Shown here: positions 26,274 through 35,795 of the stretch, piece by piece
Position numbering within the stretch: position 1 is the stretch's first letter
How the letters are laid out: each line of letters begins with the position of its first letter
NCBI RefSeq assembly: GCF_012726295.1
Contig: NZ_JABAOB010000013.1
Coordinates: 1 to 64,000, forward strand
Direction of reading: 5' to 3'
DNA length: 64,000 nt
Source of the DNA: Chitinophaga sp. Ak27
GTDB taxonomy: Bacteria > Bacteroidota > Bacteroidia > Chitinophagales > Chitinophagaceae
The notes under the pieces: generated by a model
Seen by the model: the letters and a program-made list of their open reading frames with translations, nothing else
Told to the model about the DNA's origin: nothing
Databases searched by the model: none
Program-made: the position numbers and the translations under genes

Positions 26274-26714
26274 ATGTCAAACATTATGATCGCAGTAGAC
26301 CTGGGCAACTTTTCAGAACAATTGATCACCACCGGATTAGAATGGGCCCGTAAAATGGATGCCAACGTAACCCTTTTTTCTGTTGTAGAAATAGGGATGG
26401 GTATAGGTTTGCCGGAAAGTGGTCCTGTATTTACAGATGATATTCCTGCCCGTATCCGGGAAGTAGAGGAAAGGCTGGAAACGTACAGACAAAATTATCC
26501 CGACAGCGACCGGATAAAAATCCTGGTAACCGCCGGTAGCCCGAAGAATGAAACATTAGATCAGGCACATGGGAACAATATTTCCATGCTGGTAGTAGGC
26601 ACCCACGGCAGAACCGGTCTGGATCATATGCTACTGGGCAGCAACGCCGAATACATTATCCGGCACTCCCGCATCCCTGTGCTCGTGATACCTTACAACC
26701 AATATGAGCACTAA
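26274..26714 (+). CDS. Universal stress protein, ATP-binding type
   Basis: A single-domain UspA protein of 146 residues with the start SNIMIAVDLGNFSEQ and the ATP-binding motif G-x2-G-x9-G-S in GTHGRTGLDHMLLGS (about residues 110-124), followed by the usual strand HSRIPVLVIPY. Proteins with this motif bind ATP and often respond to energy or membrane stress. It is cotranscribed, or at least coregulated, with tetR upstream. A strong terminator follows at 26756-26788. Confidence 0.93.
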   Translation: MSNIMIAVDLGNFSEQLITTGLEWARKMDANVTLFSVVEIGMGIGLPESGPVFTDDIPARIREVEERLETYRQNYPDSDRIKILVTAGSPKNETLDQAHGNNISMLVVGTHGRTGLDHMLLGSNAEYIIRHSRIPVLVIPYNQYEH

Positions 26715-26755
26715 CGCATTAACACTCAACAATCAATAAAACAGTTCAACCTGTA

Positions 26756-26788
26756 AAAACATCCCGGCTGAACAAGCCGGGACGTTTT
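26756..26788 (+). terminator. Intrinsic terminator after usp
   Basis: An 8-bp GC-rich stem (TCCCGGCT / AGCCGGGA) with a 5-nt loop, extended by AAAAC/GTTTT pairing across one mismatch, so the U-run is also the 3' arm. Confidence 0.8.
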
Positions 26789-26938
26789 ATAGCCCCACCC
26801 AGTCACCACAAGACAACTTCAAGAAAAAGGGATGCTGCCAGTGCAGTAATGCAAAGGAAACGCGGCGCATTAAAATACCCTTAAACTCTTTTCTGTAACG
26901 GATCTGCTTAAAAAAAGTTGATGTAACTTAGCTGGTTA

Positions 26939-29554
26939 GTGCGAACAAGTATCAACAACGAAACCTACAGACTTTTGAGAACGAAATTTTTTACTGCAGC
27001 ATTTTTACGTAAGCTCCACCTGAAAGAGCTGTTAGCAGTGCTATTTATACTTTTAGCTATTTATTTCTTCCGTTCCCAACGCCACGAACTATACTCGCTG
27101 ATTCCTGCTATTGAAAAGGCCGACCAGGGATGGGTAGTGATCGGCGTGCTGGTAACGGCTGCTTATATCTTACTGCAGGCGGGCATGTACGTTTTTAGCT
27201 TCCGGGCCGTGGGAGCGAGACTGGACACAGTTAAGAGTACAGAACTTTTCCTGAAACGCAATTTATTGTCTGTATTCCTGCCAGCAGGAGGCATCAGCTC
27301 GCTGGCTTATCTACCCCAGAGCCTGCGCCGTACCGGGTTACATAAACAACAAATTCACCAGGCTTCCGGTATCTATGGCTTTGTAGGCATCTTGTCTGTT
27401 TTCCTTGTAGGCATCCCGGTAGTAGGATATGCCATGTTTCACGCCGCCACCATGAAAGACGCAGCATGGGGCCTGGGGGCCATTTGTGCCTTGCTGGCGC
27501 TGGTAGTTTGGCTAGTGAGGTCTATGCAATCGAAAGGGAAAGCCTACCAGTTGCTGGTAAAGTATTTTCCGGGCGCTGCTCACCAGGTGGACGACATCTT
27601 TACCTTTCATTTGTCTGTACCCGCTTTCATGAATACAGTATTGTCTTCAGTACTGATAGAAGTGGCTGGCGTGGCGCATTTATACCTGAGCATGCTGGCC
27701 GTAGGAGTTACTCCTTCGCTGGAAGCGGCCTGTGTAGGCTATATTGTGGCTACTATCTTCCTGATTATTTCTCCCTTCCTGCGTGGATTGGGCGCCATAG
27801 AGCTATCCCTGGCGTATATACTCAACAGTTATGGCTACAGCACATTACAGGCACTGGAAATCACGCTGCTATTCCGCCTTTTTGAATTTTGGCTTCCGCT
27901 GGTTGCCGGCATATTTGCATTTGCGCTGAAAGGCCGGGAGCTGGTATTAAGATTAGTTCCCCCCATCTTGATTTTCCTGTTGGGAATGGTCAATATATTT
28001 TCTGTGCTTACGCCGCCGTTATCTTATCGTATGCACATCTTACGGGCTTATATCCCCGGCACCTCTATACATGCCACTAACCTGTTGGTAGTTTTTCTTG
28101 GTTTGGTACTGTTAGTAACGGCTACCTTCCTGATCCGTGGACTGCGTAGTGCATGGATAGTGGCTTTGTCGGTATCGTTGTTGTCGGTATTGGGACACAT
28201 CGGGAAAGCACTCGACTACGAAGAAGCCTCGCTGGCACTGGTAACGAGCATTATATTGCTGGTTACTGCCAAACAGTACCGGGTAAAAAGTAATCCCCAG
28301 CTGGTAAATATCGGGGTAGTAACGGCATTGGCAACATTGGTGGTGGTGTTGATTTTTGGCACCATAGGTTTTTATTTTCTGAATGTGCGGCATTTTGGAA
28401 TTGACTTTACCTGGCAGCAATCTATCCGGCATGCCTTCCACTGTTTTATGCTGCTGGAAGATGATGGCCTACAACCGGTTACCCGTTTCGGGAAAGAGTT
28501 TATGTCCGCTATTCGCGTATTGGGAGTCAGCTCCTGGGCCTTTCTTTTTTATACCATTATACGTCCTTACCTGCATGTAGCGCAGCAAACCAACACCAAC
28601 CTGGAAAAAGCACGTTTTTACCTGAGCCAGTATGGCGATTCTCCTATGGATTATTTCAAAGTGGGACAGGACAAATTGTTATTTATTTCCGAAAAACATG
28701 AAGGTTTTATTGCCTATCGCGTGGCAGGCAGTTTTGCAATTGTGCTGGAAGAACCGGTATGCAGCGAAGATAATAAGCTGATGCTATTAATTGAATTTGA
28801 ACAACAATGCCGTAAGATGGGCCTGCGGCCTGCTTTTTACCGGGTAGATGAAGACAGCACTTATTATTTCAGTCACCTGAAAAAGAAAAAGATGCTGATA
28901 GGTCAGGAAGCCATCATGGACATCCGGGATTTCACTTTGAGCGGCAAGGACAAGAAATCATTGCGTAATGGGCTTAACAGCCTGGCTAATAAAGGCTATG
29001 TAACCGCCTTCCATGTGGCGCCGCAAACGCCAGCCATGCTGGCCGAGCTCCGGGCGGTAAGTGATGAATGGCTACACCAGTATGAGGTAAAAGAGCTTAC
29101 TTTTTCGCAGGGATTATTTGACGAGTCAAGCGTTCGGGACCAGGATATCATTACCGTGAGCGATGCCGAAGGAAAGATCGTTGCATTTTTGAATATTATT
29201 CCCGACTATGCCCCGGGAGAATGTACCTATGACCTGATCCGTAAACGTTCCGACGCTCCGGGAGGTGTAATGGACGCGTTGATTATTGCATTGATACAAG
29301 ATGCGCAACAGAAGGAATTACAGTTCCTCAACCTGGGCATGGTACCTATGTCCGGCATTGTACAACCGGCAAATACTGCGGAAAAAATGGTGAAATATGC
29401 CTATGAAAAGCTGCGTTTTTTCCGTCATTACCAGGGATTACGTGAGTTCAAAGAAAAATACGCCACTGAGTGGACCAACAAATACCTGGTGTACGAACAT
29501 GACTTTGACTTGATACAATTACCAGCAGCCCTTAGCAAGGTGATGCAACCCTGA
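26939..29554 (+). CDS. mprF: MprF-like lysylphosphatidylglycerol synthase/flippase
   Basis: An 871-residue membrane protein with the MprF layout: an N-terminal multi-spanning domain (about 14 hydrophobic segments to residue 540; the YLPQSLRRTGLHKQQIHQASG region is typical of the flippase part) and a soluble C-terminal DUF2156 domain (about 560-860; QYGDSPMDYFKVGQDKLLFIS, FLNLGMVPMSG, YEKLRFFRHYQGLREFKEKY). MprF transfers an aminoacyl group, usually lysine, from tRNA to phosphatidylglycerol and flips the product, lowering surface charge against cationic peptides. The start is GTG; no ATG lies near. A one-mismatch -7 box (TAACTTAG) ends seven bases upstream. The next gene encodes a VirJ/AcvB-like protein. 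The amino acid used here is unknown. Confidence 0.88.
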   Translation: MRTSINNETYRLLRTKFFTAAFLRKLHLKELLAVLFILLAIYFFRSQRHELYSLIPAIEKADQGWVVIGVLVTAAYILLQAGMYVFSFRAVGARLDTVKSTELFLKRNLLSVFLPAGGISSLAYLPQSLRRTGLHKQQIHQASGIYGFVGILSVFLVGIPVVGYAMFHAATMKDAAWGLGAICALLALVVWLVRSMQSKGKAYQLLVKYFPGAAHQVDDIFTFHLSVPAFMNTVLSSVLIEVAGVAHLYLSMLAVGVTPSLEAACVGYIVATIFLIISPFLRGLGAIELSLAYILNSYGYSTLQALEITLLFRLFEFWLPLVAGIFAFALKGRELVLRLVPPILIFLLGMVNIFSVLTPPLSYRMHILRAYIPGTSIHATNLLVVFLGLVLLVTATFLIRGLRSAWIVALSVSLLSVLGHIGKALDYEEASLALVTSIILLVTAKQYRVKSNPQLVNIGVVTALATLVVVLIFGTIGFYFLNVRHFGIDFTWQQSIRHAFHCFMLLEDDGLQPVTRFGKEFMSAIRVLGVSSWAFLFYTIIRPYLHVAQQTNTNLEKARFYLSQYGDSPMDYFKVGQDKLLFISEKHEGFIAYRVAGSFAIVLEEPVCSEDNKLMLLIEFEQQCRKMGLRPAFYRVDEDSTYYFSHLKKKKMLIGQEAIMDIRDFTLSGKDKKSLRNGLNSLANKGYVTAFHVAPQTPAMLAELRAVSDEWLHQYEVKELTFSQGLFDESSVRDQDIITVSDAEGKIVAFLNIIPDYAPGECTYDLIRKRSDAPGGVMDALIIALIQDAQQKELQFLNLGMVPMSGIVQPANTAEKMVKYAYEKLRFFRHYQGLREFKEKYATEWTNKYLVYEHDFDLIQLPAALSKVMQP

Positions 29555-29612
29555 TTGCGGGCGAACAATCACGGAATGGAATTTGTTTTACAGACAGGTG
29601 TTAATTTAGCGT

Positions 29613-30323
29613 ATGTTATTACCAGGTTTATCCGAATTCCGGAAATTATTGACTTGTTTGCTGTTAATGCTAACAATAGCCTTGCAGGCAAGTGCACAAA
29701 ATGGGGCAGTTAATTTGCCCGTGGTCACCAAAGCGCCGGCTACTACCACTACTGCCCCGTTAATTCTTTACATTACCGGCGACGGGGGTATGAAAAAGTT
29801 TTCAGCCAACGTCATTGAATCCTTTCATCAACAAAACTACCCGGTTGTGGCGCTTAATGCGCTCAAATACTTCTGGAATAAAAAAACCCCTCAGCAGGCG
29901 GCCAGGGATGTAGCCAACTTGATCAGCTACTACCAGTCGCAATGGGGCCATCAGCAGGGCGTAGTATTAATAGGCTACTCGCTGGGCGCCGATGTGCTGC
30001 CTTTTATTTACAACAGTTTACCCGCCAATGTCGCTGCAGAGGTAAAGCATGTAGTGCTCTTATCGCCCTCACTCTATACCGACCTGGAAGTACATGTATC
30101 AGATATGCTGGGTAAGTCGAGTACCCGGGGCATGAGTGTGCCTGCTGAAATCAATAAGATGACCGGCAAACCATTGCTCTTGGTTTTTGGGGCGGAAGAA
30201 AAGGATTTTAATTTTTCTGCGCTGAATATACAGTATCAAAAGCTGATACTTCCCGGAGGGCATGCCTATGATGAAGATGCCAATGGGGTGGCAGGCAAGA
30301 TCCTTACTTCACTGCATCCCTGA
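29613..30323 (+). CDS. VirJ/AcvB-family exported alpha/beta hydrolase
   Basis: A 236-residue protein with a signal peptide (about 1-27, ending ASAQ) and the VirJ pattern: the oxyanion region YITGDGGMKKFS, the nucleophile elbow GYSLGADVLPF (Ser near residue 128), LVFGAEEKD and the terminal histidine in LPGGHAYDEDANG. In Agrobacterium, AcvB cleaves lysyl-phosphatidylglycerol made by LpiA (an MprF), and the two genes form an operon. Here the mprF-like gene ends 58 bp upstream, which strongly suggests the same make-and-break pair. A one-mismatch -7 box (TAATTTAG, three bases before ATG) might give an additional leaderless transcript. Confidence 0.88.
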   Translation: MLLPGLSEFRKLLTCLLLMLTIALQASAQNGAVNLPVVTKAPATTTTAPLILYITGDGGMKKFSANVIESFHQQNYPVVALNALKYFWNKKTPQQAARDVANLISYYQSQWGHQQGVVLIGYSLGADVLPFIYNSLPANVAAEVKHVVLLSPSLYTDLEVHVSDMLGKSSTRGMSVPAEINKMTGKPLLLVFGAEEKDFNFSALNIQYQKLILPGGHAYDEDANGVAGKILTSLHP

Positions 30324-30333
30324 GCCCTTTCCT

Positions 30334-31026
30334 TTAATAAGGTAGTTTATAGCGTTTGGCGAGTTCATTCCTCATCTCCGTTGTGAGGGCAATCCTGGCG
30401 TCTCCTATCATTACATGATCCTGGTCAAGATGTGTAATATGGCGGAAGCCTACCACAAACCAACGATGTACTCTCATAAAGGCATTGGCAGGTAGTTGTG
30501 CAATAATCCAATCAAGTGTTTCTGTTGTTACCAGCTTCTGATCTACCATATGCAGGGTAATATGGTCATCTAGTACCTCTACATATTGCAGGTCATCATA
30601 CATCACTTTTTCGTGTCGGTGTTGTGTTTTAAGCATAAAGTAAGACGCGGGTAACTGAGTGGGTGTCGTAGTTGCGCTCATGTCGATGATATTATAAATG
30701 TAATCAAATATGTTATCCAGGTCGGTTTGGTTAAGGGGAGCATGCAATAATGCTGCAGGCAGTACATCGTAGCTGAACGACGGTGATGCCTCATACGTCA
30801 TCAGCATGACGGGTAATACATTCCATTGTACTTGTTCTTTTGGGAGCTGATCGGGATAGTGTCCGACCAACATTACATGGATAGTGCGGGTTTGCAACCA
30901 GAATGAAGCTTCTTCGATGGTCTTAAACCGTCCGGCCAGGTAAACGCAGGGAATCCGGGACAGGTAACTTTCCAGGTTTTCAAATCCGGCAGGATCATCC
31001 CCTATTATGATGCAGTTTAGTACCAT
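30334..31026 (-). CDS. LytTR-type regulator with degenerate receiver
   Basis: From the ATG at 31026 (GAAGG stands nearby as a ribosome site) the product has 230 residues. The C-terminal LytTR DNA-binding domain is clear (DLQYVEVLDDHITLHMVDQK, MRVHRWFVVGFRHITHLDQDHVMIGDARIALT). The N-terminal half has receiver-like length and strands (NCIIIGDDPAGFENLESYLS), but the phosphoacceptor position around residues 54-55 reads V-G (HVMLVGHYP) and the switch lysine region is LLHAPLN. It is probably not phosphorylated. No LytS-type kinase lies next to it. It converges with virJ, leaving 10 bp between the stops. An upstream ATG (31062) would add 12 residues. Confidence 0.85.
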   Translation of the reverse strand: MVLNCIIIGDDPAGFENLESYLSRIPCVYLAGRFKTIEEASFWLQTRTIHVMLVGHYPDQLPKEQVQWNVLPVMLMTYEASPSFSYDVLPAALLHAPLNQTDLDNIFDYIYNIIDMSATTTPTQLPASYFMLKTQHRHEKVMYDDLQYVEVLDDHITLHMVDQKLVTTETLDWIIAQLPANAFMRVHRWFVVGFRHITHLDQDHVMIGDARIALTTEMRNELAKRYKLPY

Positions 31027-31062
31027 AGTGCCTTCAGGTTTATTACGGGTACGAAAAAACAA

Positions 31063-31463
31063 CGGTATCAGTTGCCCACAGCGATGGAAGATTAAAGAGG
31101 GCAGGTGACTGAACAGAAACCCGCGTATTATCTAAAATCTAATCTAAACCGCGTGATGAAAAAAAGGTTATTCGCATAATACTTTATTAAAGTTGACAAA
31201 TACTGTTGGCGTTAAAGGTGGATTTATTTAGGGAGGGAACAGTTAATCGAATGTTAAGTATTCCGGAAAAAGAAGGGTGAACAGTAAAGTGGTTGCTATA
31301 GCAGCAATACTTTGCCTGTCCACCCTTTCAGGAAGATTACATAAAAGATCCTGTAACAACGGTTGTCAGTTGCACAAACGGATCTAAGGCCCGGAAGTGG
31401 GCGACGATGGCGCAGTGGGAGCTAACAGGAAAGCCGGCTAACTGGTCAGTGCGCGGACCATGT
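31063..31463. other. Gene-free gap upstream of the LytTR gene
   Basis: About 400 bp without a credible ORF. The only structure seen is the long imperfect hairpin at 31273-31327. Confidence 0.5.
31273..31327 (-). terminator. Long imperfect hairpin, possible terminator of the HTH gene
   Basis: The 55-nt sequence folds end to end: AAGGGTG with CACCCTT, ACAG with CTGT, AAAGT with ACTTT and TTGCT with GCAGCAA around ATA. Read on the minus strand it is followed by CTTTTTCC, so it may end the transcript of the small HTH gene whose stop lies about 135 bp upstream. Confidence 0.4.
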
Positions 31464-31739
31464 TTACCAAATATACAGGAGTAAAAGTAACATAGTACTC
31501 ACGGTGATCAGGCTTTTCGAGAACCTGACATTGAAACCACCTTTTTCTGAGTAATAATAACTTTCCTTGTACCGGTCGTACTCAATGGGAGCACCTAACT
31601 CCTTCATCATTTTGAGGAATTCATAGAGTGTTCTTTCGGAAATACGAAGCCGCTTGGCTAACTGAGCTGGCTTACCGGTCCCTTTGATCCTGATAAGGTA
31701 ATCAATGGTCTGTAGTCTGTCAAAATAACGCTTTGGCAT
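31464..31739 (-). CDS. Small HTH protein with hydrophobic C-terminal tail
   Basis: A 91-residue protein with a DeoR/HTH_11-like winged helix (FDRLQTIDYLIRIKGTGKPAQLAKRLRISERTLYEFLKMMKELGAPIEY, about 5-54). This is a small family seen widely in Bacteroidota, usually as free-standing proteins of 75-100 residues. Unusually, the last 16 residues (SLITVSTMLLLLLYIW) form a hydrophobic segment that could bury into the membrane or a partner. Target genes are unknown. Confidence 0.75.
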   Translation of the reverse strand: MPKRYFDRLQTIDYLIRIKGTGKPAQLAKRLRISERTLYEFLKMMKELGAPIEYDRYKESYYYSEKGGFNVRFSKSLITVSTMLLLLLYIW

Positions 31740-31960
31740 GTGGCATAGAGGGGTCTTAACGGTTATTTACTGAATATACGATATGTGCCTTGATTAAACC
31801 AGTATTCTCATATATATATTTTAATGTAAATATTAACATTCTGGTTTAAACGGGTTTTCTAAAATTTTAGCTGCAGAACAATGGCGCTGATGCGGTTTAG
31901 CTGCGTACTTTTACTAAACGTTTTAATCATCATTTTATTGGATATTCCGCCTAAAAATAC

Positions 31961-33328
31961 TCACTGCGATAATGCTTCATAGATAATGTTAGCCAACGCT
32001 GTACCGTGATCCACTGCGGGATCCGGCGGTCTGGTAGCAAATATTTTCCCATTCTTCCCCACCACAATTAAGGTAGGATATCTACTGATATTGTATTGCG
32101 TAAGTACATCGCGATGTTGTTCATCCATACGCAGCAACCACCCCGGCAAATCCTTTACAGTATTGCCATCGCAGCAGATATTAACAAACGTCACCGTGGT
32201 TTCATCAAAGCAGTTTTTTATTTCTGCAAGGGCATGCAGCAACGGATCGCTGCCACTATAGAAATGCAACAGCACTACCTTTCCGCTGAACTGCTGCAGG
32301 CCTACCTGTTTGCCTTGCTGATCTGTAAAAGTGAAGGGAGGTGCTACGCTTCCCCTGCTGATACCTTTACGCGAACGCCCGTAAAGCCTTGCCACTGCCT
32401 GTTTACAGGCATCGTCCTGTACTATTTGCAGGTAGTCGCGTACACAATTCTCCTGCTCTTCCTGCTGATTGCCTGCCGCAAATCCAAGCATCAGTTCATG
32501 TGCCAGCAGTTTATCACGCAACCTGCCACTGTAATGAGTTTTAATCCATTCATAAATAGCCTGGTTACTACACTCATATCGATGTTGCACAAAATAATCT
32601 ACTTCTGCTTTTTGCAGCAGATACCCCAAATAGCGTATAGACGTCGCTGTTACATCTGACGGCACAATATCAGGCCACGCCGGCGCCAGGGCTGTTTTAT
32701 AAAATAGCAGCTGCCGGTCTTCCAGGGTGCTGTCGGGATCCGGTGATAACTTCCAGAACGTGCCCGCCAGTTTGGCCGCCGTTTCTCCATATATATGTGC
32801 ACGGATTACTTGCCAGGTTTTCATGTCCATACTATCGCGGTAATGGTTCAGGACTTGCCCGGCCACCTCCAGTTGTTGCCGGAAAGCTGCCGCCAGTTTG
32901 CCGGCATCAGATATAACGGGCACGGGTATCCGCTCCTGCTCCCGCTTTGCGTTATATAGCGCCCGGCACACCTGTGCGCCGTTGCCGCTTAAAGCCAGGC
33001 TATCTGCACGCATTTTCATACATATGCTGTCGCCACTACGGATCAATCCATAAAAACTATAGCCCGTTCCGGCATCTGCATAAAAAAACACGGCTGCACC
33101 CACAGGCAGCGGTATCCGGAAATAAAAGGAATCAGGAATCAGTGAGGTATCCTGCGTAATGGCCGGGGAAATACCGGGGTCTGTCCAGTAAGTAAGAGAT
33201 ACCTGCGGAACATGGCGGTCGGCTACCTTGCCGGTAATAACTGCCGTAGTTTGGGCGGCAGCGCCACTTGTCAGTAACAATAATATGCAGCATAGCCCCA
33301 GCTGCTGCTTCAAGGGATGAGGGTTCAT
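31961..33328 (-). CDS. Exported thioredoxin-fold (TlpA/AhpC-like) protein without CxxC
   Basis: From the ATG at 33328 the product has 455 residues with a signal peptide (about 1-26, ending SGAAAQ). The N-terminal part (about 30-130) looks like the DUF4369 beta domain common before TlpA domains in Bacteroidota; a helical linker follows. The C-terminal thioredoxin-like domain (about 315-455) has FTFTDQQGKQVGLQQFSGK, and the active-site position, normally WCxxC, reads FYSGSDPLLH. It lacks both redox cysteines, so it should not be a disulfide reductase. It might bind a partner or ligand. An in-frame ATG further upstream (33370) would spoil the signal peptide. Confidence 0.75.
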   Translation of the reverse strand: MNPHPLKQQLGLCCILLLLTSGAAAQTTAVITGKVADRHVPQVSLTYWTDPGISPAITQDTSLIPDSFYFRIPLPVGAAVFFYADAGTGYSFYGLIRSGDSICMKMRADSLALSGNGAQVCRALYNAKREQERIPVPVISDAGKLAAAFRQQLEVAGQVLNHYRDSMDMKTWQVIRAHIYGETAAKLAGTFWKLSPDPDSTLEDRQLLFYKTALAPAWPDIVPSDVTATSIRYLGYLLQKAEVDYFVQHRYECSNQAIYEWIKTHYSGRLRDKLLAHELMLGFAAGNQQEEQENCVRDYLQIVQDDACKQAVARLYGRSRKGISRGSVAPPFTFTDQQGKQVGLQQFSGKVVLLHFYSGSDPLLHALAEIKNCFDETTVTFVNICCDGNTVKDLPGWLLRMDEQHRDVLTQYNISRYPTLIVVGKNGKIFATRPPDPAVDHGTALANIIYEALSQ

Positions 33329-33525
33329 AAAAAATAATTTAAATGGTAAAATCCCCATGGTAAACACCACAGGGAGATAAAATTCACAACGATAGTAAAT
33401 GAAAACTTCCTAATATTTAATAACAGTTATAACTGTCCTTTTTCACGCACATTTAATGCAATGATACCGGGAATAAATATTGGAAGTGTTAATGCATTCT
33501 TAACAGTTAATACAAAATCGGATAA

Positions 33526-35709
33526 TCAGATATTAAACCAGTATACCAACTTGAGCACCAGCGCCCTGTTTTTTACATACAATGGCTCAGGAAGGTAGTT
33601 ATCCGTATATACGATAAAAAGGTCGGAAGCGGGTTTATAACGCCATTGAAAACGGGTATTTAGGTTCATGTTCTTCTGCTGACCATTATACTGCATAAAA
33701 CCGGTAAAAAACAGGGTATTGGTCATGGTAACATCCAGCCGCGGGCCTACCAGCCAGAACGAGGTATTACCCCAGGGTTTGGGCAAATCAATCTGGTTGT
33801 AGTTGGCGCTGAGTGCAATGCTCACGTAGGGTTGGAAGCGGTAGCCCAGCTCTGTATTAGCCATCAGCCGGGTACCATCCGCATAATAGCCTCCATAGCG
33901 GGCCGACAGCGCGTAAGTAAATAAGCTCTGGGGCTTGGATACATAATCTACCCCCACCGTATTCCAGTTATGCCGGGTGCCATTTGCCAGGCTATCTTTA
34001 TGTGAATTGGTAGGATCAAAGGGCTGCAACAGCTGGATATAGGTATTGGAGGCCCATATATTCAGGGTATTGCGCTTCCGGAATACAATACCATAGTTCA
34101 GCATGGTTTCATTGTCGGTCCGGTGCAGGTCTTTTTCATCGAAGAACCAGGTGCTGGTTACTTGTGGCCCATGGCTCAATACCTGGCCCGACAAGGGGAA
34201 AAACAGGCGGGTTACCTGTGGCACGACCTTCACATAGCCCTGCCGGGGCACATATCCCACTTCTGCATTGTAATTACGGCCTACATATTCGTGCTGCCAG
34301 CTCACATTCCATACCTTGCTGGTGTATTGCAGGTTGGCCGCATGAGCAATATCGTGCCCCGATTTACCGGGAGTATACGACTTCAGGAACATAGCTTTGC
34401 CGGTCCAGAAATTGTTGGATGAGGCCAGGTTGTACTCCAGCCCCATATTCCGGTTGTATTTATTATACACTGGCATATCCGTTATCTTACCGGGATCATA
34501 GTTGACGGATTCCTTGTTAATAAAAATGAAGCCCACATTGGACCGTGAAAACACCCTGCGCTGTAATGCCGCTACGGTAAAGTTCTGCGCCGGCAGGCCG
34601 GTTTCTTCCTGCTTACCGGTTTGCATATTCATAATACCTAAACGCCAGTCCTTATTCAGCTTGCCGCTCAACCTGGCGCCGAAGCGGATAGGTACCCCGC
34701 CCAGGCCTATACGGCGGGAGAAAAAAGGCCGGATGGTGGCATACCCGAAATTGGACATCTGATCCCCGTTTTCCAGGAAAAACTGCCGTTTCTCGGGGTA
34801 AAATAATTCAAATCTATCCAGGTTGGTTACCTGCTTATCTACATCCACCTGGGAGAAATCAGGATTTACGGTGAGGTCGAGGTTCAGGGAAGAGGTGACC
34901 GCTACTTTGGCATCCAGCCCTGCATCCCGGCGGTATTTTTCATTGGTTCCCTTTTCATAATCTTTGGCGATACCGCCCAGCACATAAGGAATCAAGGATA
35001 CGTTGGCACCCGCTTCCGGGGGCGCAGCATCCCATACCAGGTTGCCGGTATACGCCAGGGAAGCGGTAGGAAATTGCCGGGGAACCGGCGCCCAGGCCGA
35101 CTTTTCGGTTGTTTTCAGATCATTGCGGCTGAAATTAATCCCCCATTTGGTAATCCCCTTTTTATAGCGAATGGTTTTAAACGGAATAGCCGCTTCAAAT
35201 ACCCATTTATCGGGATAATTTTTAACAACGGATACCCATTTATTATCCCAGCTCAGGTCCACTTTTCCGCCATCATACATCAGCCCGTCCCATTGCGCGC
35301 CGGCGGCATTGGCGCCGAAAGAAAAGCCGTTGGTCTGATCATCGAAAGGATCCATGAACAAGAGGAAGTTATCATTTTTGAGAAATGCAAAGTCCCTCCT
35401 CAGCGATTCCACCATATACGGGCCTTCCCCGGTGGTATAGTTTTCCACTACCAGGTACAGGTTATTATCATCGTAAGTCATGCGAACATCCGTACGCAAC
35501 CTGGCCGTACTGGTATCCATGGGCAGTACCATGTAAAAATTGGTAGCTGCATCGGCCTGCATCCACGCAGCTTCATCGATCACACCGTCTATCTTCACCG
35601 GGGAAGCAGCCTTGCGTATTTGCAGCTGATACGATTCGTTTTTCTTTTGTGCCAGTACAGTTACAGTGATGAGCAGCCCGCACAGCAATAGTGGAATTTT
35701 GCGAAACAT
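33526..35709 (-). CDS. DUF5916 outer-membrane-type protein with CBM9-like N-terminus
   Basis: A 727-residue exported protein: a signal peptide (about 1-21), a carbohydrate-binding CBM9-like beta-sandwich (about 25-215; IDGVIDEAAWMQADAATNFY, VRMTYDDNNLYLVVE, WVFEAAIPFKTIRY) and a DUF5916 region (about 235-727) rich in amphipathic strands that ends in YWFNI, as outer-membrane barrels often do. The segment YPEKRQFFLENGDQMSNFG is typical. The molecular role of the family is unknown. It may be a surface barrel involved in glycan or metal handling. It is preceded by palindromic repeat copy 2 and the GH20 gene, all on the minus strand. Confidence 0.85.
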   Translation of the reverse strand: MFRKIPLLLCGLLITVTVLAQKKNESYQLQIRKAASPVKIDGVIDEAAWMQADAATNFYMVLPMDTSTARLRTDVRMTYDDNNLYLVVENYTTGEGPYMVESLRRDFAFLKNDNFLLFMDPFDDQTNGFSFGANAAGAQWDGLMYDGGKVDLSWDNKWVSVVKNYPDKWVFEAAIPFKTIRYKKGITKWGINFSRNDLKTTEKSAWAPVPRQFPTASLAYTGNLVWDAAPPEAGANVSLIPYVLGGIAKDYEKGTNEKYRRDAGLDAKVAVTSSLNLDLTVNPDFSQVDVDKQVTNLDRFELFYPEKRQFFLENGDQMSNFGYATIRPFFSRRIGLGGVPIRFGARLSGKLNKDWRLGIMNMQTGKQEETGLPAQNFTVAALQRRVFSRSNVGFIFINKESVNYDPGKITDMPVYNKYNRNMGLEYNLASSNNFWTGKAMFLKSYTPGKSGHDIAHAANLQYTSKVWNVSWQHEYVGRNYNAEVGYVPRQGYVKVVPQVTRLFFPLSGQVLSHGPQVTSTWFFDEKDLHRTDNETMLNYGIVFRKRNTLNIWASNTYIQLLQPFDPTNSHKDSLANGTRHNWNTVGVDYVSKPQSLFTYALSARYGGYYADGTRLMANTELGYRFQPYVSIALSANYNQIDLPKPWGNTSFWLVGPRLDVTMTNTLFFTGFMQYNGQQKNMNLNTRFQWRYKPASDLFIVYTDNYLPEPLYVKNRALVLKLVYWFNI

Positions 35710-35795
35710 CGGGTCCTTATGGATTTAACGAACAAAATACAAAAATCAAAAAAGCAAGGAGTAAAAAATGGATGAAGGGTAAATACCCGTGATAC

